Positions 1 to 9,491 of a stretch of 35,615 nucleotides of DNA are shown here, piece by piece. The DNA is from an uncultured Collinsella sp. GTDB lineage: Bacteria; Actinomycetota; Coriobacteriia; Coriobacteriales; Coriobacteriaceae. A program made the translations under genes and the position numbers. Location: positions 1 to 35,615 of the forward strand of contig CAUGJN010000005.1 in assembly GCA_959599635.1 (NCBI GenBank), written 5' to 3'. Under the pieces are notes generated by a model. The model searched no databases. It was given only the letters and a program-made list of their open reading frames with translations, and had not been told where the DNA came from. Each line of letters starts with the position of its first letter. Position 1 is the first letter of the stretch.

Positions 1-3000
1 AGCATCTGGACCAGGTGCTCGCCATCACCTTTACCAAAGATGCCGCGGCCGAGATCCGTGACCGTGTGCGCCGTGCGCTTATCGACGAGGGCATGGACGA
101 GGAGGCCCTGACCGTCGACGACGCATGGATCTCGACCATTCACGGCATGTGCTCGCGTATCCTGCGCGCGCACGCGCTGGAGCTGGGCATCGACCCCGAG
201 TTCACGGTGCTCACCGATACCGACGAGCTTATGGACCAGGCTGTTGAGCACGTGCTGGCCCGCGCGACGGCACCCGATGCCGCCCCCGAGCTCGCGGCAT
301 CGCTCAAGGCCCTCTACGCCTGGTATCCCATGGCAGGCGAGGGCGGTCCCTTTGGCGCCGGCACCACCATCAAGGGCCTGGTGCGCGAGTTACTGGAGCT
401 CTCGAGCCAGCTGCCGGGCGGCATGGACGACGTACGCGTGGCGCGCGGCCAGGCCGATACCTCGGCACTCGCCGATGCCTATCGTGCGGCGCTGGGCGCA
501 AGCAAGGCCGCGACCGAGAAAGCGCAGATGGCGCTCGATGCCATCGACGCGTTCGAGGCGAGCGGCAAGACCATGGCCGATGCGGCACGACTCATGATGT
601 CGTGCACCATGCCGCGCGCGAGCAAGGCGTTCCCCAAGGAGCAGGTCGAGCTGCTCAAGGCCGAGGCCGCCGATGCATTTATCAATATCGTGCTTGCCTG
701 CGGTGGCCCCGCGCTCGATGCACTGGTGGGCTTGGCCCGCTCTGTAGAGGCTGAGTACCGCGCGCTTAAGGCCGGCCAGTCTGCCCTCGACAACAACGAC
801 CTGCTGCGCATGGCCTACGAGGCCCTGCGCGATTACCCGGCCATCCGAGCGGCATACGAGGGCCGCTTTAAGATGGTCATGATCGACGAGTTCCAGGATA
901 CCGACCAGATGCAGGTCGATCTAATCCGCTACCTGACGGGTGCGGGGGAGCGCGCGCTGTGCACCGTGGGCGATGCGCAGCAGTCGATCTATCGTTTCCG
1001 CGGCGCCGAGGTCGAGGTGTTCCGTCGCCAAGAGCGCAAGGTGGGATCGACGACGGCGTCCGAGGCGACTGCCGTGGCCGACGCCCCTGCTGGCGAGCTC
1101 GTTAAACTTGTGCGCAACTTCCGCAGCCATGACGAGGTGCTGCGTTACGTGGCACGCGTCTTCGACGGCGATGACGGCGGCCTGATGCAGGGCTTTTTGG
1201 ATCTTGAGGCGAGCGACGGCCGTAAGGACACGCTGGTGGCGGACGCCTCGCGTCGCCAGGCCCTCTTTGTTGCCGGCGGCAGTACGCAGGAGCGCACGCA
1301 GGCCAAGGCCCGTGCGATCGCCGAACGCTTCCGCGCGCTTGCCGATGCCGGCCAGCCCCAGGGCGGCATGGTGCTGCTGCTGGGCCGCATGACCAACGCC
1401 GACGTCTATGCGCAGGCATTCCGCGACCAAGGGCTCGACTGCGTGATCGCGGGTGGCTCGGTCTTTGCGCAGGCTGCCGAGGTGCAGACGGTGCGCGCCC
1501 TGGTTTGTGCGCTCGCCAACCTGGCCGATACGGCGCAGGGCCTTATGCCGCTGCTCGCCTCGCCGATGTTTGCGCTCGGCGCCCAGGAGTTCCTGGCGCT
1601 GGCGACCAAGCTCGATAGCGAGACGGGGGAGACCTCCCGCCGGAATATCGACGCGGGCATCATGAGCGATTCCGATGTGCCGGGCCTGCAAGAGCTGCCG
1701 CTCGTGACGCGCGCCCGCGAGGTGCTGCGGTATGCGCTTCGTCGTGTGGGTCGCGATTCGTTCGCCGCCATCGCGCGCGACGTGGTCAACGCTTCCGGTT
1801 GGTTTGTGCGTCTGTCACAGCGTGGTCCCGAGGGCAAGGCCATCGCCGCCAACGTGCTCAAGGCGCTTGATGCTGTGGTTGAGGCCGAGGCCGAGTTCGG
1901 TAACTCGCCGCGCTCCATTGCGCTGGCCTTTGACCGCTTCCTGGCGGGCAAGGAAGCCCCGGGCGCGCTCAACGAGGAGGGTGACGGCGCGGTACGCATC
2001 ATGACGGTGCACGCCTCCAAGGGCCTGGAATATCCGGTCGTGGCGGTCGCCGAGTGCTTTGGCGTGCGCAAGTCCTCGGGTGCGGCACAGATGGGTCGCG
2101 TCGAGGGCGGAGCGCAGGTCGTGGCACTGCCGGCACGCTTCGACGGCGTTAAGCTCGCCGACGGAACCTTTGTGAAGGGCGACGACGTTAAAAAGCAGTT
2201 TGAGCATGTGTTTAAGGGCAAGGGCACGTCGCTGTGGCTGCCGCCGGAGCTCATGGAGGACGTCTGTGCGACGGGTTCTCCCGCCGAGGCATTTGCTCGC
2301 CTGCGCAACGATGACCTGCAGCTTTCGCTCGAGGAGCGGGCCCGCTTGCTCTATGTTGCCATGACGCGTGCGCGAGAGCTGGTGATCTTGGCGATGGATG
2401 CCGGCGTGAGCCGTGGCAAGGTGACGACGCCGACCTTCGACGTCGAGACCGATCTGACCTACGACGTGCTGCGTCGTATTCTGCCGACCGACGCTCTGGA
2501 CATGCCGCAGCTCGATGCCGACCGCCTGGTGTTCGACAACTCCCAGCCGGGTGACTACGAGCTCATTTCGCTTTCGGACTTTACCTTTGGCGAGCAGGCG
2601 TTTGAGGCCAACGCTTCACTGGATGCCGAGGGCAGGCTTGTCCGCGGCGATGCGGAGCCGGAGGGCGCCGGTGCAGATGCCCACGCCGCCGTTCCCGGTC
2701 CTGCCGACCCCGAGCCCGATGCGTTTGAGCTTGTGTATCCCCAGGCGGTGGGCGTGCGCATGGGCACCTGCCCGTTCCCGGCGCGTGACTCGTATAGCTA
2801 CTCGTCAATCGCGGCAGCGCTCCATGCCGAGGCCGAGGACCGTGCCGCCGAGGCGCGCGTGCCCATGGACGAGGCTGGCGATGATGCGGAGTCGGATGGT
2901 TCCGAGATGACGGATGCAGGCGTGGCCGCCGTTGAGCCCGCCGGCAACCCCATGGCGCTGGGCTCGGCGTTCCATGCCGCCTGCCAGTGGCTGATCGAGA

Positions 3001-3470
3001 TGGGTGCCGATGCGCTGCCCGCCGAGCGTGCCGATGCGCTGGCGCGCCTGTGGTGCCTGACGCCGGAGCAGCGCGAACGCTTCGACGTTGCCCTGGATCG
3101 CTGGCTCAAGTCGGCGGTCCGTGCCGAGCTACTTGCCTGGCCGTGCGTTCGCGCCGAGGTGCCGTTCTTCTCGCTGGGCTGCGAGGACGAGGACATCGCC
3201 CGCTACGGTGCATATGCCGAGGGCGCCATCGACGCTTTGGCGACGAACCCGGCGGATTCGTCATGCGCGCTGGTCATCGACTACAAGACGGGCGGGACGC
3301 CGGACGAGACGCCGGAACAGCTGCAGGAGAAGCACGCCCTGCAGGCGCGCGTCTACTCCGATGTGTTGCACAAGGCGGGCTTTGAGGCCGTGACCGTCAA
3401 GTTCGTCCGCGTGGAGCAAGTCGACCCCGCCAACCCCTGCGAGCCTCAAGTAGTCACCTACAGCCTCTAG
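1..3470 (+). CDS. addA: AddA/RecB-like UvrD-family helicase-nuclease, 5' truncated by window edge
   Basis: ATP-dependent 3'-5' helicase with a C-terminal nuclease, the AddA subunit type of double-strand-break end processing. The frame is open to position 3, so the true start and the Walker A segment lie upstream; perhaps 40-60 residues are missing. Counting from the GTG at 15, visible motifs are: Ia (AITFTKDAAAEI, residues 3-14), II with DEFQD at 291-295, III (VGDAQQSIYRFRG), IV (VRNFRSHDEVL), V (MTVHASKGLEYP from 663) and VI (LYVAMTRAREL around 778-788). A RecB-family nuclease domain follows: GSAFHAACQWL, then EGAIDAL, then IDYKTGG with D1089 and K1091. Residues 860-960 form an acidic, low-complexity linker. 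AddB would be expected just upstream, outside the window. UvrD/PcrA is excluded by the nuclease domain and length. Confidence 0.93.
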   Translation, partial: HLDQVLAITFTKDAAAEIRDRVRRALIDEGMDEEALTVDDAWISTIHGMCSRILRAHALELGIDPEFTVLTDTDELMDQAVEHVLARATAPDAAPELAASLKALYAWYPMAGEGGPFGAGTTIKGLVRELLELSSQLPGGMDDVRVARGQADTSALADAYRAALGASKAATEKAQMALDAIDAFEASGKTMADAARLMMSCTMPRASKAFPKEQVELLKAEAADAFINIVLACGGPALDALVGLARSVEAEYRALKAGQSALDNNDLLRMAYEALRDYPAIRAAYEGRFKMVMIDEFQDTDQMQVDLIRYLTGAGERALCTVGDAQQSIYRFRGAEVEVFRRQERKVGSTTASEATAVADAPAGELVKLVRNFRSHDEVLRYVARVFDGDDGGLMQGFLDLEASDGRKDTLVADASRRQALFVAGGSTQERTQAKARAIAERFRALADAGQPQGGMVLLLGRMTNADVYAQAFRDQGLDCVIAGGSVFAQAAEVQTVRALVCALANLADTAQGLMPLLASPMFALGAQEFLALATKLDSETGETSRRNIDAGIMSDSDVPGLQELPLVTRAREVLRYALRRVGRDSFAAIARDVVNASGWFVRLSQRGPEGKAIAANVLKALDAVVEAEAEFGNSPRSIALAFDRFLAGKEAPGALNEEGDGAVRIMTVHASKGLEYPVVAVAECFGVRKSSGAAQMGRVEGGAQVVALPARFDGVKLADGTFVKGDDVKKQFEHVFKGKGTSLWLPPELMEDVCATGSPAEAFARLRNDDLQLSLEERARLLYVAMTRARELVILAMDAGVSRGKVTTPTFDVETDLTYDVLRRILPTDALDMPQLDADRLVFDNSQPGDYELISLSDFTFGEQAFEANASLDAEGRLVRGDAEPEGAGADAHAAVPGPADPEPDAFELVYPQAVGVRMGTCPFPARDSYSYSSIAAALHAEAEDRAAEARVPMDEAGDDAESDGSEMTDAGVAAVEPAGNPMALGSAFHAACQWLIEMGADALPAERADALARLWCLTPEQRERFDVALDRWLKSAVRAELLAWPCVRAEVPFFSLGCEDEDIARYGAYAEGAIDALATNPADSSCALVIDYKTGGTPDETPEQLQEKHALQARVYSDVLHKAGFEAVTVKFVRVEQVDPANPCEPQVVTYSL

Positions 3471-3567
3471 CCACCTCAGGCTTTATGGTGCTATTTGGTT
3501 GGTTTTGCGGCCGTAAGGCCCTCAATCGTCCAAATGGCACCGCAACGCATGGGAGAGCTTGGGGCGG

Positions 3568-3573
3568 TACAAT
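3568..3573 (+). promoter_or_regulatory. Possible -10 element for the DUF3284-like gene
   Basis: TACAAT lies 33 bases upstream of the ATG at 3607 and matches the sigma-70 -10 consensus well. No convincing -35 hexamer is seen at the right spacing, so this is weak support only. The preceding gap (3471-3567) shows no T-tailed hairpin behind addA. Confidence 0.3.
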
Positions 3574-3606
3574 GGCCCGAACGGTTCAAACGAATAAGGG
3601 GCCATC

Positions 3607-4116
3607 ATGCAGCTCACCAAAACGCTTAAGGTGACGCCGGAGGAGCTTTTTGACGCTCTGGCGGGGTCCATCATGCGGGATATCGAGAACGTCACGGGCA
3701 AACGTCCTAGCCGCAATAAGCTCAACGGCTATAAGTACGAGAAGCGCGCCCAGTCCGCAAAAGGCAAGACCAAGGGCACGGCGATCAAGGCTAAGATCAA
3801 GCACTTTGACTACCCGTGCCTCTATGAGGTCCGTTTTCAGTATGCGGCGGGCATCAATACCATGCGCTATGAGACTGCACCTGCTGGCGATGGTGCTTGC
3901 GAGCTCACCTATACCGAGGATTTTCAGGGTGCGGGTGGCAACACGTCTGGCATGCGCGGCAAGCTCGGCCTCTTCTTCTACGAGCGCAAGCTCAAGAGCC
4001 ACGCCAACCAGACGATTGATCAAATCGTCAAATACATCGAGGGTGAGCGCCGCGTAAAGGCTAATCCCGCCTTCGCCGATGATACTGCCGAAAACGCTTC
4101 GGATGTATTCCATTGA
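3607..4116 (+). CDS. Small cytosolic protein, DUF3284-like
   Basis: 169 residues, mixed alpha/beta, no signal peptide or membrane segment. It begins MQLTKTLKVTPEELFDALAGS and has a basic stretch (KRAQSAKGKTKGTAIKAKI) near residues 50-68. The N-terminal 'MQLTKTLKVTPEELFDALxxS' pattern and the length resemble DUF3284 proteins, probably a START/SRPBCC-like fold, but I make this match from memory. AAGGGG at 3596-3601 sits about 5 bases before the ATG, supporting this start. It is alone, between addA and a horizontally acquired-looking transporter. Biochemical function is unknown. The overlapping minus-strand frame is a codon shadow. Confidence 0.75.
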   Translation: MQLTKTLKVTPEELFDALAGSIMRDIENVTGKRPSRNKLNGYKYEKRAQSAKGKTKGTAIKAKIKHFDYPCLYEVRFQYAAGINTMRYETAPAGDGACELTYTEDFQGAGGNTSGMRGKLGLFFYERKLKSHANQTIDQIVKYIEGERRVKANPAFADDTAENASDVFH

Positions 4117-4219
4117 TACCCTGTGCAAAAGCTTTACCGCTCTTCACATCAACTGTGAACACTTCAGGCTTCGAGTCAGTAGCGAGCGGCCCGACAAAAG
4201 TAGTTGATGGAAGTGCCAA
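4061..4219 (-). pseudogene. Possible gene remnant antisense to the gap before the MFS gene
   Basis: Read on the minus strand, the gap 4117-4219 gives a protein-like stretch (LPSTTFVGPLATDSKPEVF, then TVDVKSGKAFAQGI) with normal composition. It has no start codon with a ribosome-binding site and runs into the 3' end of the preceding gene. It may be the broken end of a gene interrupted when the MFS cassette arrived, or a chance open frame. I cannot name a family. Confidence 0.2.
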
Positions 4220-5419
4220 ATGAATAAGAATGCCGCTACGCAGCTGCACATCTATTCCGCCCTTTTCGTTCTCGCGGGATTTGTTTTAAATCGGGGAGTG
4301 TTTCTACTTTTCCTTGCGGAGAAAGGAATGTCTGTCACGGAAATCGCGCTTTATCAAGCTCTGTTTAACATTGCAACGGTCGTCCTCGAGCTGCCAACAG
4401 GGCTGATAGGCGATTTCTTTGGAAAGAAGTTTTCGATTCAAGTGGGCGTGCTGCTGCTTTTCTTCCATACGGCTGGCATGCTGTTGCTCTCAGGCCCCTT
4501 TCTTGTCGTACTTTCCCTTGTTGAGGCACTCGCCTACTCCCTTCAATCGGGATCCGAACAAGCACTTTTATATGAAATTGCCCGGAATGCCGGTCAAGGA
4601 GAGCGCTTCCTCACCATCAATGCTCGGCTGCTTGCCGCACAATCAATCGCTACGGGAGTGGCAATCGTACTTGGATCATTCATTGCCCAAATATCTTGGA
4701 GTGCCCTCTACGTATGCGTTTCCGTTTTCTATCTTCTGCAGCTTTTCCTTCTGTATCCCATTGAGAGGATGGAAACGACCCATTCCAAAAACTCTGGGGA
4801 GGAAAGGTTTGACGTAGCCAAGATCTTCAGACGCGAAACCTGGTGCATTGGAGAATCCGCTTTTGCGGTATTGCTTCTTCTAGTCGGCACAAGCATGCTC
4901 GATGGATTCTATGGGAGTTATTACAACTTGAATCAGTTGGTATTCGACGCATTTGATGCTCCCGTCTCCATAATAGGAATCTTTTTCGGTGCATCCTATG
5001 CAGTAAATGCGACGGCCTACATTGCAGCAGATTTCTTCTCATCGCGTTTCGGGAAAAGAAATACCATGCTCGGCTCGATGCTAATCGAAGCTGGCCTTTT
5101 CTTGATTCTTCCGTGGCTCGCTTCAAATCCTCTGTGTTTGTTTGGCCTTAGCATGGTGCTTTGTTTTCTCCCGGAAGTGGTGTACATCACTTCGGAAAAC
5201 TTAATCCAAGACGCGATAGCGGATGATCTCCGCGCGACGATCCTTTCCGTCGCGTCTCTGGTAAGGGCCCTCTTTTCCGCAATGTTTTTCTCCATATTTG
5301 GACATGTGTTGGGGTTATATCCCATTCAGATAGCGCTCGGTATTATTGGTGCAATCGCGATAGCAATTACCGCCGTTGTTTCATTAAAAATGGTAGGAAT
5401 ACAGGTCTCCAAGAATTGA
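4220..5419 (+). CDS. MFS transporter, probable drug/solute exporter, low GC
   Basis: 399-residue integral membrane protein with about 12 hydrophobic segments. The major facilitator motif A is present after TM2 as GLIGDFFGKKF (G-x3-D-x2-G-K), and a charged central loop (about residues 190-215, MetThrHis-rich then EERFDVAKIFRRE) separates the two six-helix halves. It therefore belongs to the Major Facilitator Superfamily; the substrate cannot be read from sequence. The ribosome-binding site is poor (GATGGAAG about 6 bases before ATG). Base composition is clearly lower (one 60-base sample about 45% GC against about 58% in dnaE) and codon use is far less GC-biased than in the neighbours. Isolated position, odd composition and possible gene fragments on both sides suggest horizontal acquisition. 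Confidence 0.88.
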   Translation: MNKNAATQLHIYSALFVLAGFVLNRGVFLLFLAEKGMSVTEIALYQALFNIATVVLELPTGLIGDFFGKKFSIQVGVLLLFFHTAGMLLLSGPFLVVLSLVEALAYSLQSGSEQALLYEIARNAGQGERFLTINARLLAAQSIATGVAIVLGSFIAQISWSALYVCVSVFYLLQLFLLYPIERMETTHSKNSGEERFDVAKIFRRETWCIGESAFAVLLLLVGTSMLDGFYGSYYNLNQLVFDAFDAPVSIIGIFFGASYAVNATAYIAADFFSSRFGKRNTMLGSMLIEAGLFLILPWLASNPLCLFGLSMVLCFLPEVVYITSENLIQDAIADDLRATILSVASLVRALFSAMFFSIFGHVLGLYPIQIALGIIGAIAIAITAVVSLKMVGIQVSKN

Positions 5420-5552
5420 TATATCGATTGACGAGCTATCCGAAGCGTCGAGCCTTCTTGATGGACATGACTATTCGTCACAAATCATTCCGCGCATCGC
5501 CGGGGTTCCAGTAATACTCGATATATCTGGATGCCCTCATTCCCCTTTTTGA
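5397..5552 (+). pseudogene. Possible coding remnant after the MFS gene
   Basis: A frame overlapping the end of the MFS gene stays open for about 50 codons (ISIDELSEASSLLDGHDYSS, then QIIPRIAGVPVILDI) to a TGA at 5550. It has no ATG, GTG or TTG start and no ribosome-binding site. Composition matches the low-GC MFS gene, not dnaE. It could be the tail of a gene that arrived with the transporter, but an open stretch of this length can arise by chance. Confidence 0.15.
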
Positions 5553-5614
5553 AGGTCCCAAATTGACTACCCGTGTTGGTTTGGCTAGGTTCGGGTGCTA
5601 TCCGCGCCGTGGGG

Positions 5615-5620
5615 TAAAAT
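5615..5620 (+). promoter_or_regulatory. Possible -10 element of dnaE
   Basis: TAAAAT lies 40 bases upstream of the dnaE ATG and is a good -10 match. Upstream TTCGGG at 5590-5595 is a poor -35 at a long 19-base spacing. The GGAG at about 5647-5650 is the likely Shine-Dalgarno for ATG 5660. Confidence 0.3.
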
Positions 5621-5659
5621 CGTTCAGTCAGAATACGAACCCGCATCGGAGCTCATCAC

Positions 5660-8600
5660 ATGGCATTCGTCCATCTGCACAACCACACTGTCTTTTCCAT
5701 GCTCGACGGCGCAACCCGTATCCAGGATATGGTCAACCGTGCCGTTGAGCTGGGCATGCCCGCCGTGGCCATTACCGACCACGGCTACATGTATGGCGTA
5801 CCCGACCTGGCGCTGGCCTGCGACGCCGTCAACCACAACACGCCCGAGTACAAAACCTGGAGCCACGACAAGGCCTTCTTGGAAAAGGACCGCCGCGACG
5901 AGCTGGTGGAGCCCGATCCCGAGTCCAGCCCGCGCGAGCATGCCCAGTATGTGAAGGACATGGCCATGTGGGACGAGAAGGGCAACATCGACGAGCTCAA
6001 GCCGCCTCTGGTCATCAAGCCCATCTTTGGCTGCGAGGTCTACTTTACGCCGGACGAGACGCTCGCCCGCGACCATAAGCCCGAGCTCTACCACATGATC
6101 CTTCTGGCCAAGGACCAGGAGGGCTACGTCAACCTGATGCAGACGGTCTCCGAGGCCGCCGTGCAGGGCTTTTATTACAAGCCGCGCGTGACGCTCGACA
6201 ACCTGCGCCGCCACGCCAAGGGCATGATCTGCACGAGTGCCTGTATCGCCGGCATCATCCCCAAGTACATCGACCGCGGTGACATGGAGGGCGCCATCAA
6301 GTGGGCCGAAACCTTCCGCGACACCTTCGACCCCGGCGACTTTTATATCGAGATCCAGGAACACGGCATTACCACCGATAACGGCCTGACCGACGAGCAG
6401 ATGGACCGCACGCTCATCGACATCGCCAAACAGGTGGGCGTCAAGGTCATCGCCACCAACGACTTCCACTACCTGCGCCGCGAGGACGCGCCGGTGCAGG
6501 ACGTCATCATGTGCATTGGCATGAACGCCAAGGTCGACGACCCCAACCGCATGCGCATGACCGGCTCGGAGTTTTACATGAAGACCGAGGAGGAGATGCG
6601 GGCGATGTTCCCGTATTGCCCCGAGGCCTGCGACAACACGCTCGAGATCGCCGACAAGTGCTACGTTGAGCTGGACTGGGACTCCATCATCCTGCCGCGC
6701 TTCCCGTTGCTCGATCCCGGCGAGACGCACGAGAGCCAGTTCCGCCGCGAGTGCGAGAAGGGCCTGCGCCAGCACTACGGTGACGACTGGGCCACGCGCG
6801 AGATCGGTGGCGTCAACATCAAAGAGCGCTTTGAGTACGAATACAAGGTCATCTGCGACAAGGGCTTTGCCGCCTACTTTTTGATCGTCGCCGAGTACGT
6901 GCAATGGGCCAAGGACAACGGCATCGGCGTCGGCCCCGGCCGAGGCTCGGCCGCCGGCGCTATCGTCGCCTACGCCATGAACATCACCGCGTTCGACCCG
7001 CTCGAGAACGGTCTGATGTTCGAGAGGTTCCTGTCCCCGCAGCGTACCGAGATGCCCGATATCGATATGGACTTCGACGATGAGCGGCGCCTCGAGGTCG
7101 TGGAGCACGTTCGCCAGCTCTACGGCCCCGAGAAGGTCACCCACGTCATCACCTACTCGACCATTAAGGCCAAGCAGGCTATTAACGACGCCGCGCGCGT
7201 CCTGGACTACCCGGTCTACATGGGCCAGCGCCTGTCCAAGATGGTCTCGAGCGATCCCAAGGTCAAGCTCAAGCAGGTGCTCGAAAAGCAACCCGGCAAA
7301 GAGGATCTGTTTAACCCCGATTTTGCCGAGGCCTATAAAAAGGACGACGACGCCCGCCGCATCATCGACACGGCGCTCTCGATTGAGGGCCTTACCCGTG
7401 GCGAGGGTGTGCACGCGTGCGCCGTTCTGATCTGCCGCGACCCCGTCAACGAGCACGTACCCACCAAGCTCGACACCAAGGGCGGCGTCGAGATTACCCA
7501 GTACGAGGGTCATACCGTTGCCGACATGGGCCTGCTCAAGATGGACTTCTTGGGCCTGCGCACGCTGACGGTTATCTCTAAGGCCAAGGCAAACATCAAA
7601 AAGAACTTCGGCATCGACATCAAAGAGGAAGAGATCCCCTTTGACGACCCCGAGATCTTTAAGCTCATGGGCTCCGGCCATACCGCCGGCGTCTTCCAGG
7701 TCGAGTCCGCCGGCATGACGGCCACGATCAAGAACATGAAGCCCACCGAGTACAAGCACGTCGTGGCATTGATCGCTCTGTACCGCCCGGGCCCGCTGGG
7801 CGCCGGCATGGTCTCGTCCTACATCAACCGTATGAACGGCAAGGAGCCGGCCGTCTCCTACGACGACCGCCTGGACGACATCTTGGGCGAAACCTACGGC
7901 ACCATGGTCTACCAGGAACAGGTTATGCTCATCTCCGTCGAGATGTGCGGCTTCTCCAAGGGCGAATCGGACTCGCGTATCCGTAAGCCCGTGGCTAAGA
8001 AAAAGATTAAGCTGCTCACGTCGACGGTGCTGCACTGGGAGGATGGCTCGGACGAGACCACCTACGACCACTGGATGAACGGCGCTATCAAGAACAACTA
8101 CACGCGCGAGGTCGCCCAGAAGATTTGGGACGATGTTCTCGAGTTCGCGTCCTACGCCTTCAATAAGTCGCACTCCGCTGGCTACGCCATCCTGGTTATG
8201 CAGACGGCGTGGCTTAAGGCGCATTATCCGCACGAGTACATGGCGGCCGTTCTGACGTCCTACACGGGCAAGACCGACAAGATCGTGCACTACGTCTCGG
8301 CATGCCGTCACGACGGCATTCCCGTGCTGTCGCCAGATGTCAACGAGTCCGGTACCGAGTTCACGGCTACCAAGGAGGGCGTACGCTTTGGTCTGGCCGG
8401 CATCCGCGGCGTGGGCACCGGCGTGGCGCAGGCGATTATCGCCGAGCGCGAGGCGGGCGGCCCGTTTAAGACGCTGCACGACTTTGTCGAGCGCGTGGAC
8501 TCGAGCCAGGCAAACCGCCGTGTGATCGAATCGCTGATCAAGGCGGGCGCCTTCGACTCCACGGGGTATCCGCGTCGTCAGATGATGCACTTTGTGGACA

Positions 8601-9463
8601 AGAACAACCCCGAGAACATCATCGATGCCGCTGTGAAGCGCCAGAAGGATCGTGCGAGCGGCCAGACGTCGTTCTTCGACATGTTCGGCGATGTTGAGGG
8701 CTCGGGCTTTGAGGTGAGCGTGCCCGATCCGGATGGCCAAGAGTGGGACCGCCACCTTAAGCTGAGCCAGGAGAAGGAGGTTCTGGGCATCTATGTCTCG
8801 GACCACCCGCTGCGCCCGTTTGAGTATGCGCTCAGCAAAGCGCGCGACTTCTCGTTCTCGCAGATCGACACCGGCTACGAGGTACAGAACCCCACGGGCG
8901 GTACCATCAACCAGGAGATTCCCGAGGGCAAGGCGCTGTGGTGGGCCGGTATGGTCTCGGGCGTGTCCAAGCGCGTGACCAAAAACGGCGATCCCATGGG
9001 CATCGTGCAGCTCGAGGACATGGAAGGCGAGGCCACCGTCGTGGTGTTCCCCAAGACCTACAAGGAGGCCGAGGGGTACCTGTACGGCGAGGTCGATCCC
9101 GAGACAGGCGCGCAGCTGTCCGACGCCTTTGTGCGCATCAAGGGCAAGCTCGAGCGCTCGGACCGCGGTGACCAGATCATCGCGCAGGAGATCGTGCCGC
9201 TCGAGCTCAACGAGGAGAATAACAAGCCCAAGGTCTTTGAGGTCATGGTGCCCAACAGCCGCTTTAGCCAGGGCAACATGGCGCGCCTGGCCACGGTGCT
9301 CACCACCAACCCGGGTGGCGACCGCGTGGAGATCTTTATCGAGCAGGTGGACGGCCGCGTGCTGCGCGCCGAGGTGCCTGCCAAGGTCAACGCGCGCTCG
9401 ATTCCGCTATTGGCAGAGGCCAAGGCGATTGTGGGTAATCAGGGACGCGTGACGGTTATCTAA
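5660..9463 (+). CDS. dnaE: DNA polymerase III alpha subunit (DnaE)
   Basis: Replicative C-family polymerase, 1267 residues. The N-terminal PHP domain starts at once (MAFVHLHNHTVFSMLDGA) with H5, H7 and H9 intact, so a metal-binding PHP site may be active. Palm motifs: GVGPGRGSAAGA (about 426-437), PDIDMDFDD with the catalytic pair D469 and D471, and the third aspartate D629 in LKMDFLGL. Fingers and the beta-clamp region follow, then a helix-hairpin-helix (FGLAGIRGVGTGVAQ, about 911-925). The OB-fold (AGMVSGVSKRVTKNGDPMG) lies near 1094-1112. Length and architecture are those of DnaE1-type enzymes; PolC is excluded because no exonuclease domain is inserted. The SNF2 gene follows 28 bp later and is likely cotranscribed. 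Confidence 0.97.
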   Translation: MAFVHLHNHTVFSMLDGATRIQDMVNRAVELGMPAVAITDHGYMYGVPDLALACDAVNHNTPEYKTWSHDKAFLEKDRRDELVEPDPESSPREHAQYVKDMAMWDEKGNIDELKPPLVIKPIFGCEVYFTPDETLARDHKPELYHMILLAKDQEGYVNLMQTVSEAAVQGFYYKPRVTLDNLRRHAKGMICTSACIAGIIPKYIDRGDMEGAIKWAETFRDTFDPGDFYIEIQEHGITTDNGLTDEQMDRTLIDIAKQVGVKVIATNDFHYLRREDAPVQDVIMCIGMNAKVDDPNRMRMTGSEFYMKTEEEMRAMFPYCPEACDNTLEIADKCYVELDWDSIILPRFPLLDPGETHESQFRRECEKGLRQHYGDDWATREIGGVNIKERFEYEYKVICDKGFAAYFLIVAEYVQWAKDNGIGVGPGRGSAAGAIVAYAMNITAFDPLENGLMFERFLSPQRTEMPDIDMDFDDERRLEVVEHVRQLYGPEKVTHVITYSTIKAKQAINDAARVLDYPVYMGQRLSKMVSSDPKVKLKQVLEKQPGKEDLFNPDFAEAYKKDDDARRIIDTALSIEGLTRGEGVHACAVLICRDPVNEHVPTKLDTKGGVEITQYEGHTVADMGLLKMDFLGLRTLTVISKAKANIKKNFGIDIKEEEIPFDDPEIFKLMGSGHTAGVFQVESAGMTATIKNMKPTEYKHVVALIALYRPGPLGAGMVSSYINRMNGKEPAVSYDDRLDDILGETYGTMVYQEQVMLISVEMCGFSKGESDSRIRKPVAKKKIKLLTSTVLHWEDGSDETTYDHWMNGAIKNNYTREVAQKIWDDVLEFASYAFNKSHSAGYAILVMQTAWLKAHYPHEYMAAVLTSYTGKTDKIVHYVSACRHDGIPVLSPDVNESGTEFTATKEGVRFGLAGIRGVGTGVAQAIIAEREAGGPFKTLHDFVERVDSSQANRRVIESLIKAGAFDSTGYPRRQMMHFVDKNNPENIIDAAVKRQKDRASGQTSFFDMFGDVEGSGFEVSVPDPDGQEWDRHLKLSQEKEVLGIYVSDHPLRPFEYALSKARDFSFSQIDTGYEVQNPTGGTINQEIPEGKALWWAGMVSGVSKRVTKNGDPMGIVQLEDMEGEATVVVFPKTYKEAEGYLYGEVDPETGAQLSDAFVRIKGKLERSDRGDQIIAQEIVPLELNEENNKPKVFEVMVPNSRFSQGNMARLATVLTTNPGGDRVEIFIEQVDGRVLRAEVPAKVNARSIPLLAEAKAIVGNQGRVTVI

Positions 9464-9491
9464 GCTACCCCGGGTGAGATTGGAGGAAGTG

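Noticed and set aside
5624..8806. 1060-codon open frame on the minus strand opposite dnaE
   Set aside because: Exactly antisense to a clearly conserved DnaE; the translation is rich in V, H, G, L, D as expected from reversed GC-rich codons, with no domain and no ribosome-binding site.
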